Source: Metopolophium dirhodum (lineage: Eukaryota; Arthropoda; Insecta; Hemiptera; Aphididae). From it: a stretch of DNA of 64,000 nucleotides. The DNA is taken from positions 17,193,145 through 17,257,144 of the forward strand of contig NC_083560.1 in the NCBI RefSeq assembly GCF_019925205.1, given 5' to 3'. Below, piece after piece: positions 20,635-31,725 of this stretch. The first letter of the stretch is position 1; each line of letters begins with the position of its first letter. The notes under the pieces are model-generated. The model did no database searches, had not been told where the DNA came from, and saw only the letters and a list, made by a program, of their open reading frames with translations. Position numbers and translations under genes: made by a program.

Positions 20635-22503
20635 GTAGGTGCTCAAACATGAATTTTGAGATTTACGATAGAAATTTTTGTTTATTAATGGTTGCTATAG
20701 GTTATATAATATATATATATATGTATGTTTGTGTGTAGATAGGAAGAAGATAGGCAAATTTAAAAAGGGTTAAATTTGTTTTTATATATTCATCGGATTT
20801 TAGTACGGTTATAGGTGAGGTTAGGATTTTTTATTAATTGATTATATTAATCCACCACGAGTGGCATTAAGTAAAAACGACAAACTTGGTATAACTTTGA
20901 TACTTTAGAGTTAAATCCATACAGTTACGTACAAACAATACTGCTGCGAATCAGAATTTTTATTCCAGGCAACAGAAAAGTTAAGATACATTTTGAACAC
21001 CATAAACCGAATATTAAATAACGAATTGAACAAAGTTTGAGTCATATAGAGTTGGTACATTTAATGGGCAACGAAGTGCACGGGATCAGATAGTAGTTAA
21101 AAAAATGACCCGAGAATGCTAAAAATACTCTTAAAAGTAAAAAGCATTTATAAATATTCAAAATAAAAATTTCGCCTATTAAAATATATCTGAAATTAAT
21201 TATGTACTTGGAATACATTGTCTTAGAGCACCAAAAAAATAATTTCCTCTGCATTGAAAACCTGGGCATACTTATTATAGGTACATAATTATATATTTAT
21301 GTACCAATTCTTTATTTACCTAGTCGTTGCACATATTTTTTACACATTTGTATTCATATTTTATGTTGTTTAAATGTCAATGATATTAATATAGTCTTGA
21401 AATAGTGCTAGACACTCCGACAGTAGAATTTTATATATGTGCCTACTGCCTACTGCCTAGTTATAACACATATAACATTATAATTTATAAATAAAATATT
21501 TTAATATTTACAGTTATTGATTTCTTTGTTTATATTATAAAAAAAATACCCACTAAACAAATTATATTTTTAATCCATACTGTTTTATATTAGGAAAAAA
21601 ATAACTTAACGTTACAATAAAATTAATTAACTGACAAATTTACTGCATAAAATTGTCAACAATTTTCAACTCGTGAAGTTAGAAATTACTTCTAAAGAAA
21701 AAGTAACACGTTATGTAACGTATAGTGAAAAGTAACTTAACTAAAACTTTTTAACTCTTTAATGTCTTGTAATAATATATTGTGAAATATATTACAAGTT
21801 TATGATAATAGTTTTTAAAAACTGCTCTACAAACTAACAAATAGATGTCATATTATTGGATCTAAAATATTGTATTGTTCTCCAAAAGTTTATCAAATTC
21901 TAACATTTTAATCGTTTATAATATATTATATTACATACGTTTTCGAATAATCATAGCCTTCATTACTTGCAAGCTCTTTATCGCGGCCTTATCCTCGGTA
22001 CTTGCGCAAAGTTGAATAACTTAAAAACTATTCGTTCAAACTCAGATTTATAAATTTCTAAAATTTCTCATTCTGAATAGCAATTTACAAGAAAAATGCG
22101 ATACACATTTTATAAATTCGGTGTTGCAGCAGGACACCTGTTAAGTGTTGTACAAAATGTAAATGTTTGAGAATATGGCCTCAAACCTGTACAAAAATCA
22201 TAAATCAAATAAGTTCATTATTAGACTTAAAAAATTAGGGCGATCGGTCATCACTCCCTATAATATTAAATAAAAGCTATAACTGCGTTGTATCAATCCA
22301 GATACACGCATACTTACTTGAGAGAAAAAACTAATAAATAAACAAACATAGGAACCTGGAACAGCGATATCGCACGAGACTCGGTTCACGTTTCGCAGGG
22401 ATGATTGAATATTTTATTACTTTTTTTTTTTTATCGACAGATTTCAAACAAGGCCACCTACCTATATGAATGCAAATGGATAACTTTCGTTTTGTTTTTC
22501 CAG

Positions 22504-22574
22504 GAAATCGAGTGTATTTGACTGACGTCATTCGCAGCGCCGAACGTACGGCGGTGACGCAACTCGAAAAATGA
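22504..22574 (+). other. Exon-like segment after a strong splice acceptor
   Basis: TTTTGTTTTTCCAG at 22490-22503 is a good acceptor. It is followed by an open frame reading NRVYLTDVIRSAERTAVTQL, then EK and TGA 22572-22574. The codons are unusually GC-rich for the neighbourhood. It might be the last exon of a transposase or a captured host exon inside the 20941-23413 element. I do not recognise the peptide, and 22 codons are too few for certainty. Confidence 0.2.
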
Positions 22575-22618
22575 ACCTGAACTTAAGATTGGGTAATCAA
22601 CAGTTAAACGTATAAAAA

Positions 22619-23238
22619 CAGCGGTTCTCAACATTTTTATATTCACGTACCACCTACACAGTTCGAACATTTTTACGTACCACCTGACCATATTTTTGCA
22701 TTTTTTTTTTTTTTGCTCATTAATAATATTGTATACGTTTATGTTATATATATAGAATTTTCAGAACCAAATTTTACGCCGAAGCCGAATTGTAAGTAAC
22801 TAACGTCATATTTACGATTCACCTGTGTTCTCTGTTTTTCCGTATTTGAGCTTCCGCTTTCTGCAAATCTTTTCATTTTTACTTAATTTTATGTCACGAA
22901 AAAAAGTACGAAAAAAGTACATAAAAATATAAAATATACTATTGATGTAAACAACTCGTATGGCACTCGTGAATAAGCTGAAATAACTTACGAAACTACG
23001 GTAAAAACGCATTATTGTGAAATAAGAATACGCTTTATCCGTTTATCGGATAAAGTTTATCGAATTATATTACCTATGTCCTATATTAAAGAGATTATCG
23101 TTATCTAAATAATTGCTACGATTACAAACGACCTCCACATCACTAAATAAAATTTAATGTTAATAATGTTTCATTCCAATTTTCTTTAGCTGTCCGCGTA
23201 CCACTATTGGTACGCGTACCACAGGTTGAGAACCGCTG
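22619..23238. mobile_element. hAT-type MITE (CAGCGGTTCTCAAC ends)
   Basis: Begins CAGCGGTTCTCAACATTTTT and ends CACAGGTTGAGAACCGCTG. The flanking octamers TATAAAAA (22611-22618) and TATTAAAA (23239-23246) match 7 of 8. Several GTACCAC motifs recur near both ends. 620 bp, no transposase. CAGCGGTTCTCAAC-type termini are classic for hAT elements. A left end of a related element is at 43475. Confidence 0.8.
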
Positions 23239-23415
23239 TATTAAAATATATATTATAACAAGTTGATCCCGTGCACTCAGTTTTCTGTTAAAATGACCAT
23301 CTCTATATGACTCAAACTCCGTTCAATTAGTTATTTGATATACGGTGTATGATATGCTCAAAATGTATCTTAACTTTTCTGTTGCCTGGAATAAAAATTC
23401 TGATTCGCAGCAGTA

Positions 23416-23789
23416 GATTATCAGGTAGGCAATCTATTGATTTGTGAATCTAAACCATCCGGGGCGTCACCCAAACGTATACAAAAAATTCATAAACAGA
23501 CCGATAAACGAAAACAATGTTAACCATAGTGCACATTTTGTGATCGACATAGATTGAAAGCGTTCCTACAACTTTCATACAAAACTATTGGAAGCATGTT
23601 TATCAATTCTTATTTACTAAACATTTTAATTTTTTTTTATTATGTCACAATAAACATATTTCAATTCTATTACTGGTAAACAATTAATAAAAAAAGCAAT
23701 AAAAAATAGTTTACATAAAAAAGCAATAATAAAATCGATATTTGGTGAAACCGCGCTAAATGTACTTGATATTTTTATTTCCACCTCAA
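23416..23789. other. AT-rich stretch, no gene
   Basis: Nothing supportable seen. Confidence 0.3.
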
Positions 23790-24226
23790 TTATAAGACTT
23801 TTTCACTAATCTACTACCCGATACCTTTTTAGGAGGGGTTGATAGGGTGTATTATATCGCAAATAATGACTTTACGGGAATAACTCTCAAGCTTTGTAGA
23901 ATTATCGGATTTTGATGATTGTTTTTTTATCTTAAAGAAATATACTTCCTACAGCCCGCATCGATATTTGATTTAGTATTTTATTTCAAATAATTGTATA
24001 AAAAAATTTGTAAAAAAATGTTTTTTATCTTATATTTTTTTAGACATATTATAAAGTTTGAGAATAAAATATTGAAAAACGGAGATCAATGCGGGCTGTA
24101 GAATATTTCCATCTAGCAATTAAAAAAAAAAATTATGAAATTTGGTTGATTCTAAAGGCGGTATCTTTATTCCCGCAGAGTGTAGTTTTGAGGAAAAAAT
24201 GGTATAGGCACCGGGCGCCTTAACAC
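23790..24226 (+). repeat. Family B interspersed repeat
   Basis: Shares order and wording with 36660-37135: AGGAGGGGTTGATAGGGTGT (23831), TCTCAAGCTTTGTAG, CTACAGCCCGCAT, CGGGCTGTAGAATATTT, CGCAGAGTGTAG and finally GCACCGGGCGCCTTA. Partial copies lie at 5600-5699 (+) and 46890-47150 (-). Non-coding, class unknown. Confidence 0.6.
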
Positions 24227-24507
24227 TTTCGGTCGCTGAAATGTTTTCTGCCAATCGGATGTAACCGCTATACAGATCGTAGAAGGTTTGTAGTTGGTTC
24301 TCGAGTAAACGTGCACTATTGAGAGGTGTCCGTTAAGAGAGGTTTTGCTGTTTTTAGAATCAGAATGTCATAAAACGAATTTATATGTATTAAAGTCAGA
24401 TTTCCATTTCATACGGAAATCAAGAAGCGTAAGAGATAAAATCTGAGCCCAACGGTGACATGTCTAAAAGTAAAACAAATTGCTTTAATAGCAATATACT
24501 TAAAAAT

Positions 24508-24655
24508 ATAGGCTGACAGGTCGTCTCAGCTCAGAATCGTTTTTCGTGTACGATGATTTCATATCATTAAATGTGAATTTAACATATCCATTAAAGCGAC
24601 CCACACGACACCCAATGTACACCGCAGAGCGGCACCCAATTTATTTCCCATAGCG
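24508..24655 (+). repeat. Family C repeat, end part only
   Basis: GGCTGACAGGTCGTCTCAGC, TCAGAATCGTTTTTCGTGTA and GCAGAGCGGCACCC match the end part of the family C repeat. Confidence 0.5.
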
Positions 24656-25136
24656 TTTTAATAATTTGTTGTAAAATCGTTTAAAAGTCTGGGATATAAA
24701 AATGGGACGGTCGTTGAGGATGTATTCTCTAACTTAAATAATGTCGTAAATACCTACTAATAAAATATGTTTATACGACATAATTTAATTTCGTTATCGG
24801 CCAAAAACGTTCAGTTACTGAACTTCAGTGTAATAAGCCATGCTAAAAAATTACGTAAAAAACTAAAAAAATCTACGTAAATATTTTGATCTGTGTATTT
24901 TTTCGTTTGCAAACTTTTCGACTTAATCCTCCCGGAATTTCATATTTCTAGATTCACGGCAGGAATAGTTTCAAAAGCATCATTAGACGCGTAATAGGTG
25001 CAGAATAATCCATCAGAAATGGTGGGTAAGGTTTCTCTGTGCTATAACTCATAAACAATTGTAAAAAAAAACGCTTGCCAAGTCAGGGATCGGCATGTAA
25101 TCTTTCTCGATTTTTAATTTTTAGAAATGTATTAAC
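24656..25136. other. Non-coding stretch
   Basis: No gene or paired termini seen. Confidence 0.3.
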
Positions 25137-25761
25137 TGATATCACACCCAAGTGGTATAACAATTTGAATCCAGAAAAATGTCGGTGTAGCCCCACAAAA
25201 AATCAATTTATATTTTCATTTAAATAGATCTCCGAAACGGGAGAGCGGATTTCGTTGTTTGGGGTCTTGTTAGATTCACATTGGTTAGGATAAGTGCAGT
25301 GAAGACTTTCAGAACTTTATCTTTAGTAGTAAATTCACTACAGAACGTTAAAACAAATTTTATTGGGCGTTTTTTGTGTTTTTCAGTTTTACAGCTTTGT
25401 AATGAATTAACAATTGGAGGTAAAGTTCTGAAAATCTTCACTGCACTTATCCTAGCCAATGTGAATCTAACAAGACTCCATATAACAAAATCCGTTCTCC
25501 TGTTTCGGAAACCTACCTCGCTAAATAAAAATCTAGCGAAAAATAACTCTTTTTTTTTATCTGTGAAAAATTAAATAATTTTTTAAAAAAAACTTTAATT
25601 CCACATTTTGTATTCACTTGATAATCCATTTTCAATGAGTTATCAACCAATTTTATAGCTATCATAGTTTAGGAGAAAAGTTAAAAAAATTGAAATTTTT
25701 GGACTCTTCACGCCGACGTTTTTATGGATTCAACCGCTTATACCGCTTGGGTGTGATATCA
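25137..25761. mobile_element. Foldback element (625 bp)
   Basis: The outer ends TGATATCACACCCAAG and its inverse (TTGGGTGTGATATCA) continue inward through GGTATAA and AAATGTCGG-type phrases. A second inner palindrome (25228-25385 against 25390-25520) pairs TTCGGGGTCTTGTTAGATTC-like and AAGTGCAGTGAAGA-like segments with their inverses. The two overlapping antisense ORFs at 25220-25459 and 25281-25574 look alike only because the DNA is palindromic, so they are not genes. No clear target duplication beyond possible ATAT. Confidence 0.6.
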
Positions 25762-26659
25762 AATCTTTCTCATTAATATTTTATATTAGAGCTAGATAAA
25801 TTACTCACCTTCTCATCATTACTGAATTCTTAAAGTTTTCAAAATTTAGACTTTTTCATTTCAATTACCATACTTACTTGATTAAAAATCAAGAAAGTTA
25901 AATGTAATGTCTCCATAATCGATTGGTGTCCATCCAGCAGCGCTGTATAATTTATTAATCTGCATTTAGTCACATTTAAATATGACACAAGGACTGCTCC
26001 GATTGGATTTATCACACGTGCAATGAGATATTTTCCAAAATCTCTTTGGTACCTAATTATATCGTGTGAAGTACTCGCGTCTGAAATCGTTTTTTTAAAG
26101 ACCAGGCAAACGATCGATCGGCAAAAATGTGACACATTAAACTTGCGAAGTCGTTGTTAGAATTTTCACAGTCAAAACGTTGACAAATTTATGACACGAA
26201 CTGCGTGTTGTATTTTCTTTCTAAAACTGTTTTATGGTCAATCTAAAATCGTTTGCCAAACGAGGTTATGACCACTTACGGATTTGAAGGAAAATTACTC
26301 TTTTTTTCTGATTACTATCATCACTTTTCTTGAAATATTTCGAACGAAATTGTGACAAAAAAAATGTTTTTCTTCTAAACGTATTTAGTTGTAGATGATT
26401 AGAAATTATTATTGACTAAACATGGACAAGATCAATAGCGAATGACTATCAACCAAGGTTCACCGATAATTACAATGTTAGTGGTTACAAATAATTAGGT
26501 ATACAATTTTAGTATATTATGGGTTAATTGTTATCAGTGATAATACTTATCACCAAAGACTGCATTCTCATGCAATCGCATACTTTTATTAGATGTTAAA
26601 AATCTATAGAAAAAGGTTACAAATCTGACCAAGTGAAGAAGATACATTTTTTTAGCACA
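25762..26659. other. Non-coding stretch, one weak frame
   Basis: A 98-codon minus-strand frame (26135-25839; MSHFCRSIVCLVFKK...) has no recognised domain and no supporting context. Nothing else seen. Confidence 0.25.
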
Positions 26660-27119
26660 AATAAGAACTTTAAATGCTTATAAAAAAAATTGTGCCTAAG
26701 TATTTTTAATATTTTTCTGAAAATGTCAGCAAACAACTCAAAATCAGTCAAAATATTTTTAAAATGTTATGATGTATAGAAACTGTAAATATAAACATTC
26801 AATAAAAATTTCATGTATCTACGGTAATTTGTTTTAGTGTTACACCAAAAAAACCAAAATCGGGTATGTCGAAAATCCGTTTTTCCTTCATTTTTCTTTT
26901 GTTTTTTGTGGCGCTTTTAAAACTACTGTAAAATGTTTACTTTTGACTTTCCCAAAAGTACCTACTAGATATCACTTTTCTATCAGAAAATATACTGTTG
27001 AAGAAAATCTAAGTACTTTTACTGTCTCAAAAAGTGGTGACAGTCATGAAATAAAATAAAAATAAAAAAACAAACATCATTGTAAAATCAATACATTCAT
27101 CGCTCCGCTCAGAATCTAA
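26660..27119 (-). repeat. Family A repeat, inverted copy
   Basis: Ends CATTCATCGCTCCGCTCAGA then ATCT, the inverted family A opening, with the same order of phrases (TGTTTTAGTGTTACACC, CATGTATCTACGGT) as 31726-32160 read backwards. Confidence 0.6.
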
Positions 27120-27569
27120 AAATATGGATTTTAAATCCAGCTGTTAAATGATTTTTTGCTCGTCGTGAAAGAGGTAAATCCGTTGGTTATGAACGTAAAT
27201 CACTAGATGATGTACACTGTAATTTTATTAAAGTACGTATATTTACAGGCCTCCTAGGGATTTAATATTTAGATAATATTTCCATACCCTAGTCGAATTG
27301 TTTTTAATTATTAGCCCAGCATCAACGAACGATCACTGCTTGCTAAAAAGAATAAGTGTAATCAGGTACGATTGTTAATACCTGAAAGCTCCGCGGCTGT
27401 AGCTAGCCGAAACGAATTTTTAACAGATATGTGTTGAAGTAGCCACGAACATTTCAATAAACTTCAGTCAACATCATTTAAGAATTTTCTACAAAAATAC
27501 ATTACTTATAAACCATAAACTTTGTTTGAGAATTTGTATAAATATTTCAAAAATACGTTCGTACAATTT
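27120..27569. other. Non-coding stretch
   Basis: No gene or termini seen. Confidence 0.3.
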
Positions 27570-27745
27570 CACGATTTTTATCAATAAAAAATGTATCTAG
27601 ATGAATTTATTAAGATTAGTAAAAAAATTATCCAAAATGAACGTTTGGATAACTTGTAACTATTTATCTAGATAAGATAAAAGATGAACAAATAATTATC
27701 TAGATATTCATCTCGATAAATTTATCTAGACAAGTCCGAACACTG
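27570..27745 (-). mobile_element. Family E hAT MITE, one end only
   Basis: Inverted match to 17110-17280: it ends AAGTCCGAACACTG and carries the same TTATCTAGATAAGATAAAAG stretch. The similarity stops near 27570, so the other terminus is lost. Confidence 0.65.
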
Positions 27746-28069
27746 CCCCAAATATTATTAATATTTATTAATACAATATATTAATATATTATTAAACTCC
27801 TTAATACAATATATTAGTTTTTATCTTAAAACATAAATACGAAATTCTTTGTAAATATATCTTATTTTTTTTCGGGTAATATTTTCTATATTCTGCAAAC
27901 TTATAATAATTATTAACCGAATATAAACTGAAAATCTGTAATATATAAAATATTTTTCTGAATAATAGGAATATTCAAAATTAAATTAATTGGGAAAATA
28001 CAGAAAAATATGAGTTGATTTTAAATTAATGTAGAGACAAATGATTTAGGTTACAGTTGAGTTAATTAG

Positions 28070-28149
28070 AATACCGAACTAGTAAGTTAAGTTAATAAGT
28101 TAAAATTAACTTAACTTCTAACGTATTAACTCGTTAATATGCAGCCTTG
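28070..28149. mobile_element. hAT-like MITE right end (CAGCCTTG family)
   Basis: AAGTTAAGTTAATAAGTTAA and TAACTCGTTAATATGCAGCC ending TTG match the right terminus of 13766-14318. Only this end is present. Confidence 0.5.
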
Positions 28150-30083
28150 CTAATAACTAAGTTTGTATTTTACAATATATTATGCCATGCGTGAGTATTA
28201 AGCAGATACTACATAAAAATAACTTGAAAATTGTATGTTTACAAATTGTTGACTTTCTAGATTCTTTTCGGGTGTAGGAGGTTTTTAACGGTCCATTTTG
28301 AAATTTGACCAAGCCATAAAAAAATAGATATGACTTTTAATTTGACTTTTTGGTAGGTAGGTGGGTGGAATTGACTATTCTTCAACCACCAACTAAAAAA
28401 TGTCAAACCACCTCTGATCTCAAATTACATAAAAAATCAGACGTGTAATTTTAGAATTGAATCATACATAATTATTTTAACATCACAATAATAACGCGCA
28501 TCGAACCACGAACGATAGAGACGAATTCAAAGACACCGAGATCGACAAGTACGTGGATTCTACAATCAAGGTAAGTGACACCACATTTATATGAACTAAA
28601 ATTAAAACACAATCCCATGTCCCATCATAAGTATAACAATACCTTGTAGTGGAATAAAATCACACGTACACATACACACACACACACACACACATAGTAG
28701 AAATCGTCTTACAAACATCAAGCGTATGACTGTATATGAGTCTCGATCAAATATATCCCTAAATCAATACATTCTACGTACAGTTCCCCCGACCAAATAA
28801 TTTTTATTCCAACATTTTAAATTAGCCTCTAATCCGGAAGCCTTCTCATACGCACTTTATCTTGATTTTATTCTACTACAATATTATATAAATGAAATCG
28901 AAAAGGTTTATAGTGATAAAACGATCAGCCCGGCAAAATACAAATAGACAACAACAATATTATTATATGTGTATCAATAATAAATCTGTCGAATAGTTTG
29001 TATTAACAACGGGATGATATCAAAACTGGTACTTAAGTGTACATAATTTGTAATAAGCCCAAGGACTTAACCCTTCTCAAGCTCCGTAAAATAATTTTGT
29101 AAGCATCACAACACCGTTATTCGGTACGCGTTTTGATCGACTATAAACTACAGGTCAAAAACTAAATCCAATCATAATAACTGTTTTCTTGCTGAATCTA
29201 TTGACGGATATTTCATGAAAATCGTCTGGAAACTATGGATTTGCATTAGGGCCATCCGTTATAATATAATTCCTTTGATTTCATACGGTATAAATAATTT
29301 ATTTATTAATCATCGCTGATCCTGCACGGCGTTCCCCGTGACAAATTAATAACAGCGCCAGTGGATTTACCCAGTCTGCAAACTCCGTTAAACGTAAACT
29401 ACACTTAATATTGTCGTAAGGGTTGTTATAACCAAATACAGAATACCGGTTTAAAATTATGACATTCAATTATAAATTATAATACCTGTTTAATTTTCTG
29501 TCATAATATATAAGAAAAATCGATTTTCGTAAACCAACAAATCGTTATGGGGGGTATGAACCTCTCTTTAAAATGAAAAATTCAAAAACGGGGGAAAGTA
29601 AGTATAACCTCCCTGTTTTAGGTAATGTGTACCTCGTTATTGAGTAATTAGTTTTGAGCAGGTTGGAGGTGTCTAGGTAAAACACGCCATTGGTGTATTA
29701 CGGTGAGGGGGGGGGCAGATCCCCCATATTGACTCGTGTCTCGTACATGTTGAATGTTGTGTTTTTACACGAATAAGAAAAACAAATTTTATCATACGGT
29801 ACGAAGGATTTTGTAAACAATTTTAGAATCATCAGATATCAACATTTTCAATTAATATCGTGATTTTTTTTGTTACCGAAAGGTTTGGTACCGAAAATGG
29901 TTGAAAAATACCAAGTTCATTTTTTAATTCAAATATTTTGTAGTTTTGTACATTTCCAATATCTATAGCCACTCCAGAGAGATCTTTTTCAACCTTAAAA
30001 AGGGTGAAAAGTTATCTAAGATCAACAATGAATGAAGTACCTAATGTATTTTAGGATATATTTTTTATAAAAGTTAACTATAT
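28150..30083. other. Long non-coding stretch
   Basis: Holds a (CA)n run at about 28672-28695 and a weak exon-like segment near 28520-28571 ending in GTAAGT. Otherwise no gene, RNA gene or paired termini. Confidence 0.3.
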
Positions 30084-30574
30084 TAGATTCTGAGTGGATC
30101 GATGAAGCTATAGTGGTTTTACAATAGAGTTTATTATTTTTTTTATCCTGTAAACAAAACTTCTACCAGAAGGAGTGCTTCAATTTCAATATGTATAGTA
30201 TCTTATCTTTTAGCAAATTGGATCAAGATGGTACTTTGAAGAGGTAATTTTTCGATTATTTCCAATGTTATTTTATGCCACGAGAAAAACCAGCAACAAA
30301 TTACAAAAAACCGTTGAAAATGGTATTTTAATTTCTAACGCTTTGTTTATTACCATAGAAACGATTAAGAAAAAAATATTTTCAATATTAATTCAACTTA
30401 CATGATAAAATAAATAATAACAATATAAAATATCCAGACTGACAAACCGTCTCCGCTCAGAATCGTTTTTCATATACAATGATTTTATATCATTGAATTC
30501 GAGCTTAATACAATCTATTATACATTGACGCACTAGTAACCTACTGTACCGCAGAGCGACATCCGCTTACCCGC
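30084..30574 (+). repeat. Family C interspersed repeat
   Basis: Runs from AGATTCTGAGTGGATCGATG through TCTACCAGAAGGAGTGCTTC and ATGCCACGAGAAAAACC to GTCTCCGCTCAGAATCG and GCAGAGCGACATCCGCTTAC. Close relatives are at 45660-46170, 56856-57308 and 61315-61801. Non-coding. Confidence 0.7.
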
Positions 30575-30828
30575 TTTTTTTAATTTTGTTTTGTACATGT
30601 TATCATTTAATAATTCAAAACTCAACAATTTTAAATCGTCTTATGAATATGGTATATTTATTTAATAAAGAGTAATTGGGTGGCGTGGCGGACTTTGCCC
30701 CCCACGGCTCTGTTTTCTGCTCGCCGTAAATTACGTGTTTCTTCACTATATTGATTACAAAATACTGAAAGCCATACTTTCTTATTATTATCATATTTGT
30801 ATTCTATTACATTACTTTCAAATATTTT
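30575..30828. other. Flank of the minus-strand zinc-finger gene
   Basis: Likely 3' UTR of the neighbouring gene. No separate feature. Confidence 0.3.
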
Positions 30829-31267
30829 TCACTTAACTTCTAAATGCAGAGACACTACATGCGTATTTACAATGCAATAATTCAAATTATAAATAATGAG
30901 GCTATTGATCTGAGTAAACGATTTGTTACATACGTCACATAGGTATAGTTTGTCTCTCGTGTGAGTCCTCTGATGTGCTGTTAGATTACTGCATTGAGAA
31001 AAAGATTTATCACACACGTCACACGGGTAAGGCTTGTCTCCCGTGTGCGTCCGCTTGTGAACAGTCAGTTGAATATTATGACTGAACGATTTTGCACATA
31101 CGTCGCACTGGTAAGGTTTGTCTCCCATGTGCGTCTGCGTGTGAAGCGTTAGGTAGCTACTGTGACTGAACCATTTGTCACACACCTCACACTGGTAAGG
31201 CTTCTCCCCCGTGTGCATCCGCTTGTGTTTTGTCAGACTTTTGCTGTGAACAAACGATTTGCCACAC
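30829..31267 (-). CDS. C2H2 zinc-finger protein fragment
   Basis: Minus-strand frame from about 31267 to TGA at 30831-30829 with five C2H2 units. Unit 1 lacks its first Cys (FDVCGKSF...HKRMH). Units 2-4 are complete (YQCEVCDKWF...HTQTH, YQCDVCAKSF...HKRTH, YPCDVCDKSF...HQRTH), joined by T-G-[ED]-K-P-type linkers. Unit 5 starts YLCDVCNKSF but has no His pair, and the protein trails off in a short non-finger tail. Just upstream there is an in-frame TGA with neither ATG nor splice acceptor at the break, so the 5' part is missing. It belongs to the same family as 16725-17826. It is probably a truncated gene copy; a role as a final exon of a longer gene cannot be excluded. Confidence 0.65.
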
Positions 31268-31269
31268 AC

Positions 31270-31725
31270 GTCAAAGAATCATACAATACAAAAAGAGAAA
31301 AACATTTTACACACAGTTAATAAATTACGGCTTGTTCAAGTAAATTGCGATTGAAATAAAGCTTCAGAATGGTAAAGTAATTCGTGCTTTTTTCAAATGC
31401 TTAAAAACCAAACTTAACTTAATATTTTGAACGTTCCACTCATTGATTCTAGTGACTAGTGTAAAATGATATTTATTTTGTAAATTCTTATCAAACGTGA
31501 TTACAAAGTGATCACAACCGGTGTAGGTACGATAACAAACAAAAACGACATTTGTGCCCCAAGATACCCACTTTCCCCAAGTTCTACTATACTTTCAATT
31601 AGTTGATCATTTTTTCTCGAGCGAAGTCGGGATATACAGCTATTACGTAATACAGTAAATAATTATAATTATCTTCAATAAAAGACTTGTAAAAATAAAT
31701 TAAAAATTAATAATATATGTATTTT
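31270..31725. other. Non-coding stretch
   Basis: Upstream of the zinc-finger fragment, no missing 5' fingers found here. Confidence 0.35.

Larger units (their letters stand above)
20941..23413. mobile_element. 2.5-kb TA-flanked element with ~150-bp inverted ends
   Basis: The left arm (20941-21090) and inverted right arm (about 23260-23413) share CTGCTGCGAATCAGAATTTT then TATTCCAGGCAACAGAAAAG and TTAAGATACATTTT without difference over about 54 bp. They then continue diverged through GTTTGAGTCATATAGAG to GTGCACGGGATCA. TA flanks both sides (20939-20940, 23414-23415). No transposase domain is visible inside; a hAT MITE (22619-23238) is nested within. It could be a decayed Tc1/mariner-type element or a large non-autonomous one. 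Confidence 0.6.

Noticed and set aside
24320..24345. GAGAGGTGTCCGTTAAGAGA as an element end
   Set aside because: No inverted partner or duplication could be found nearby.
25220..25574. Two similar antisense ORFs of 79 and 97 codons
   Set aside because: Their similarity is explained by the palindromic DNA of the foldback element.
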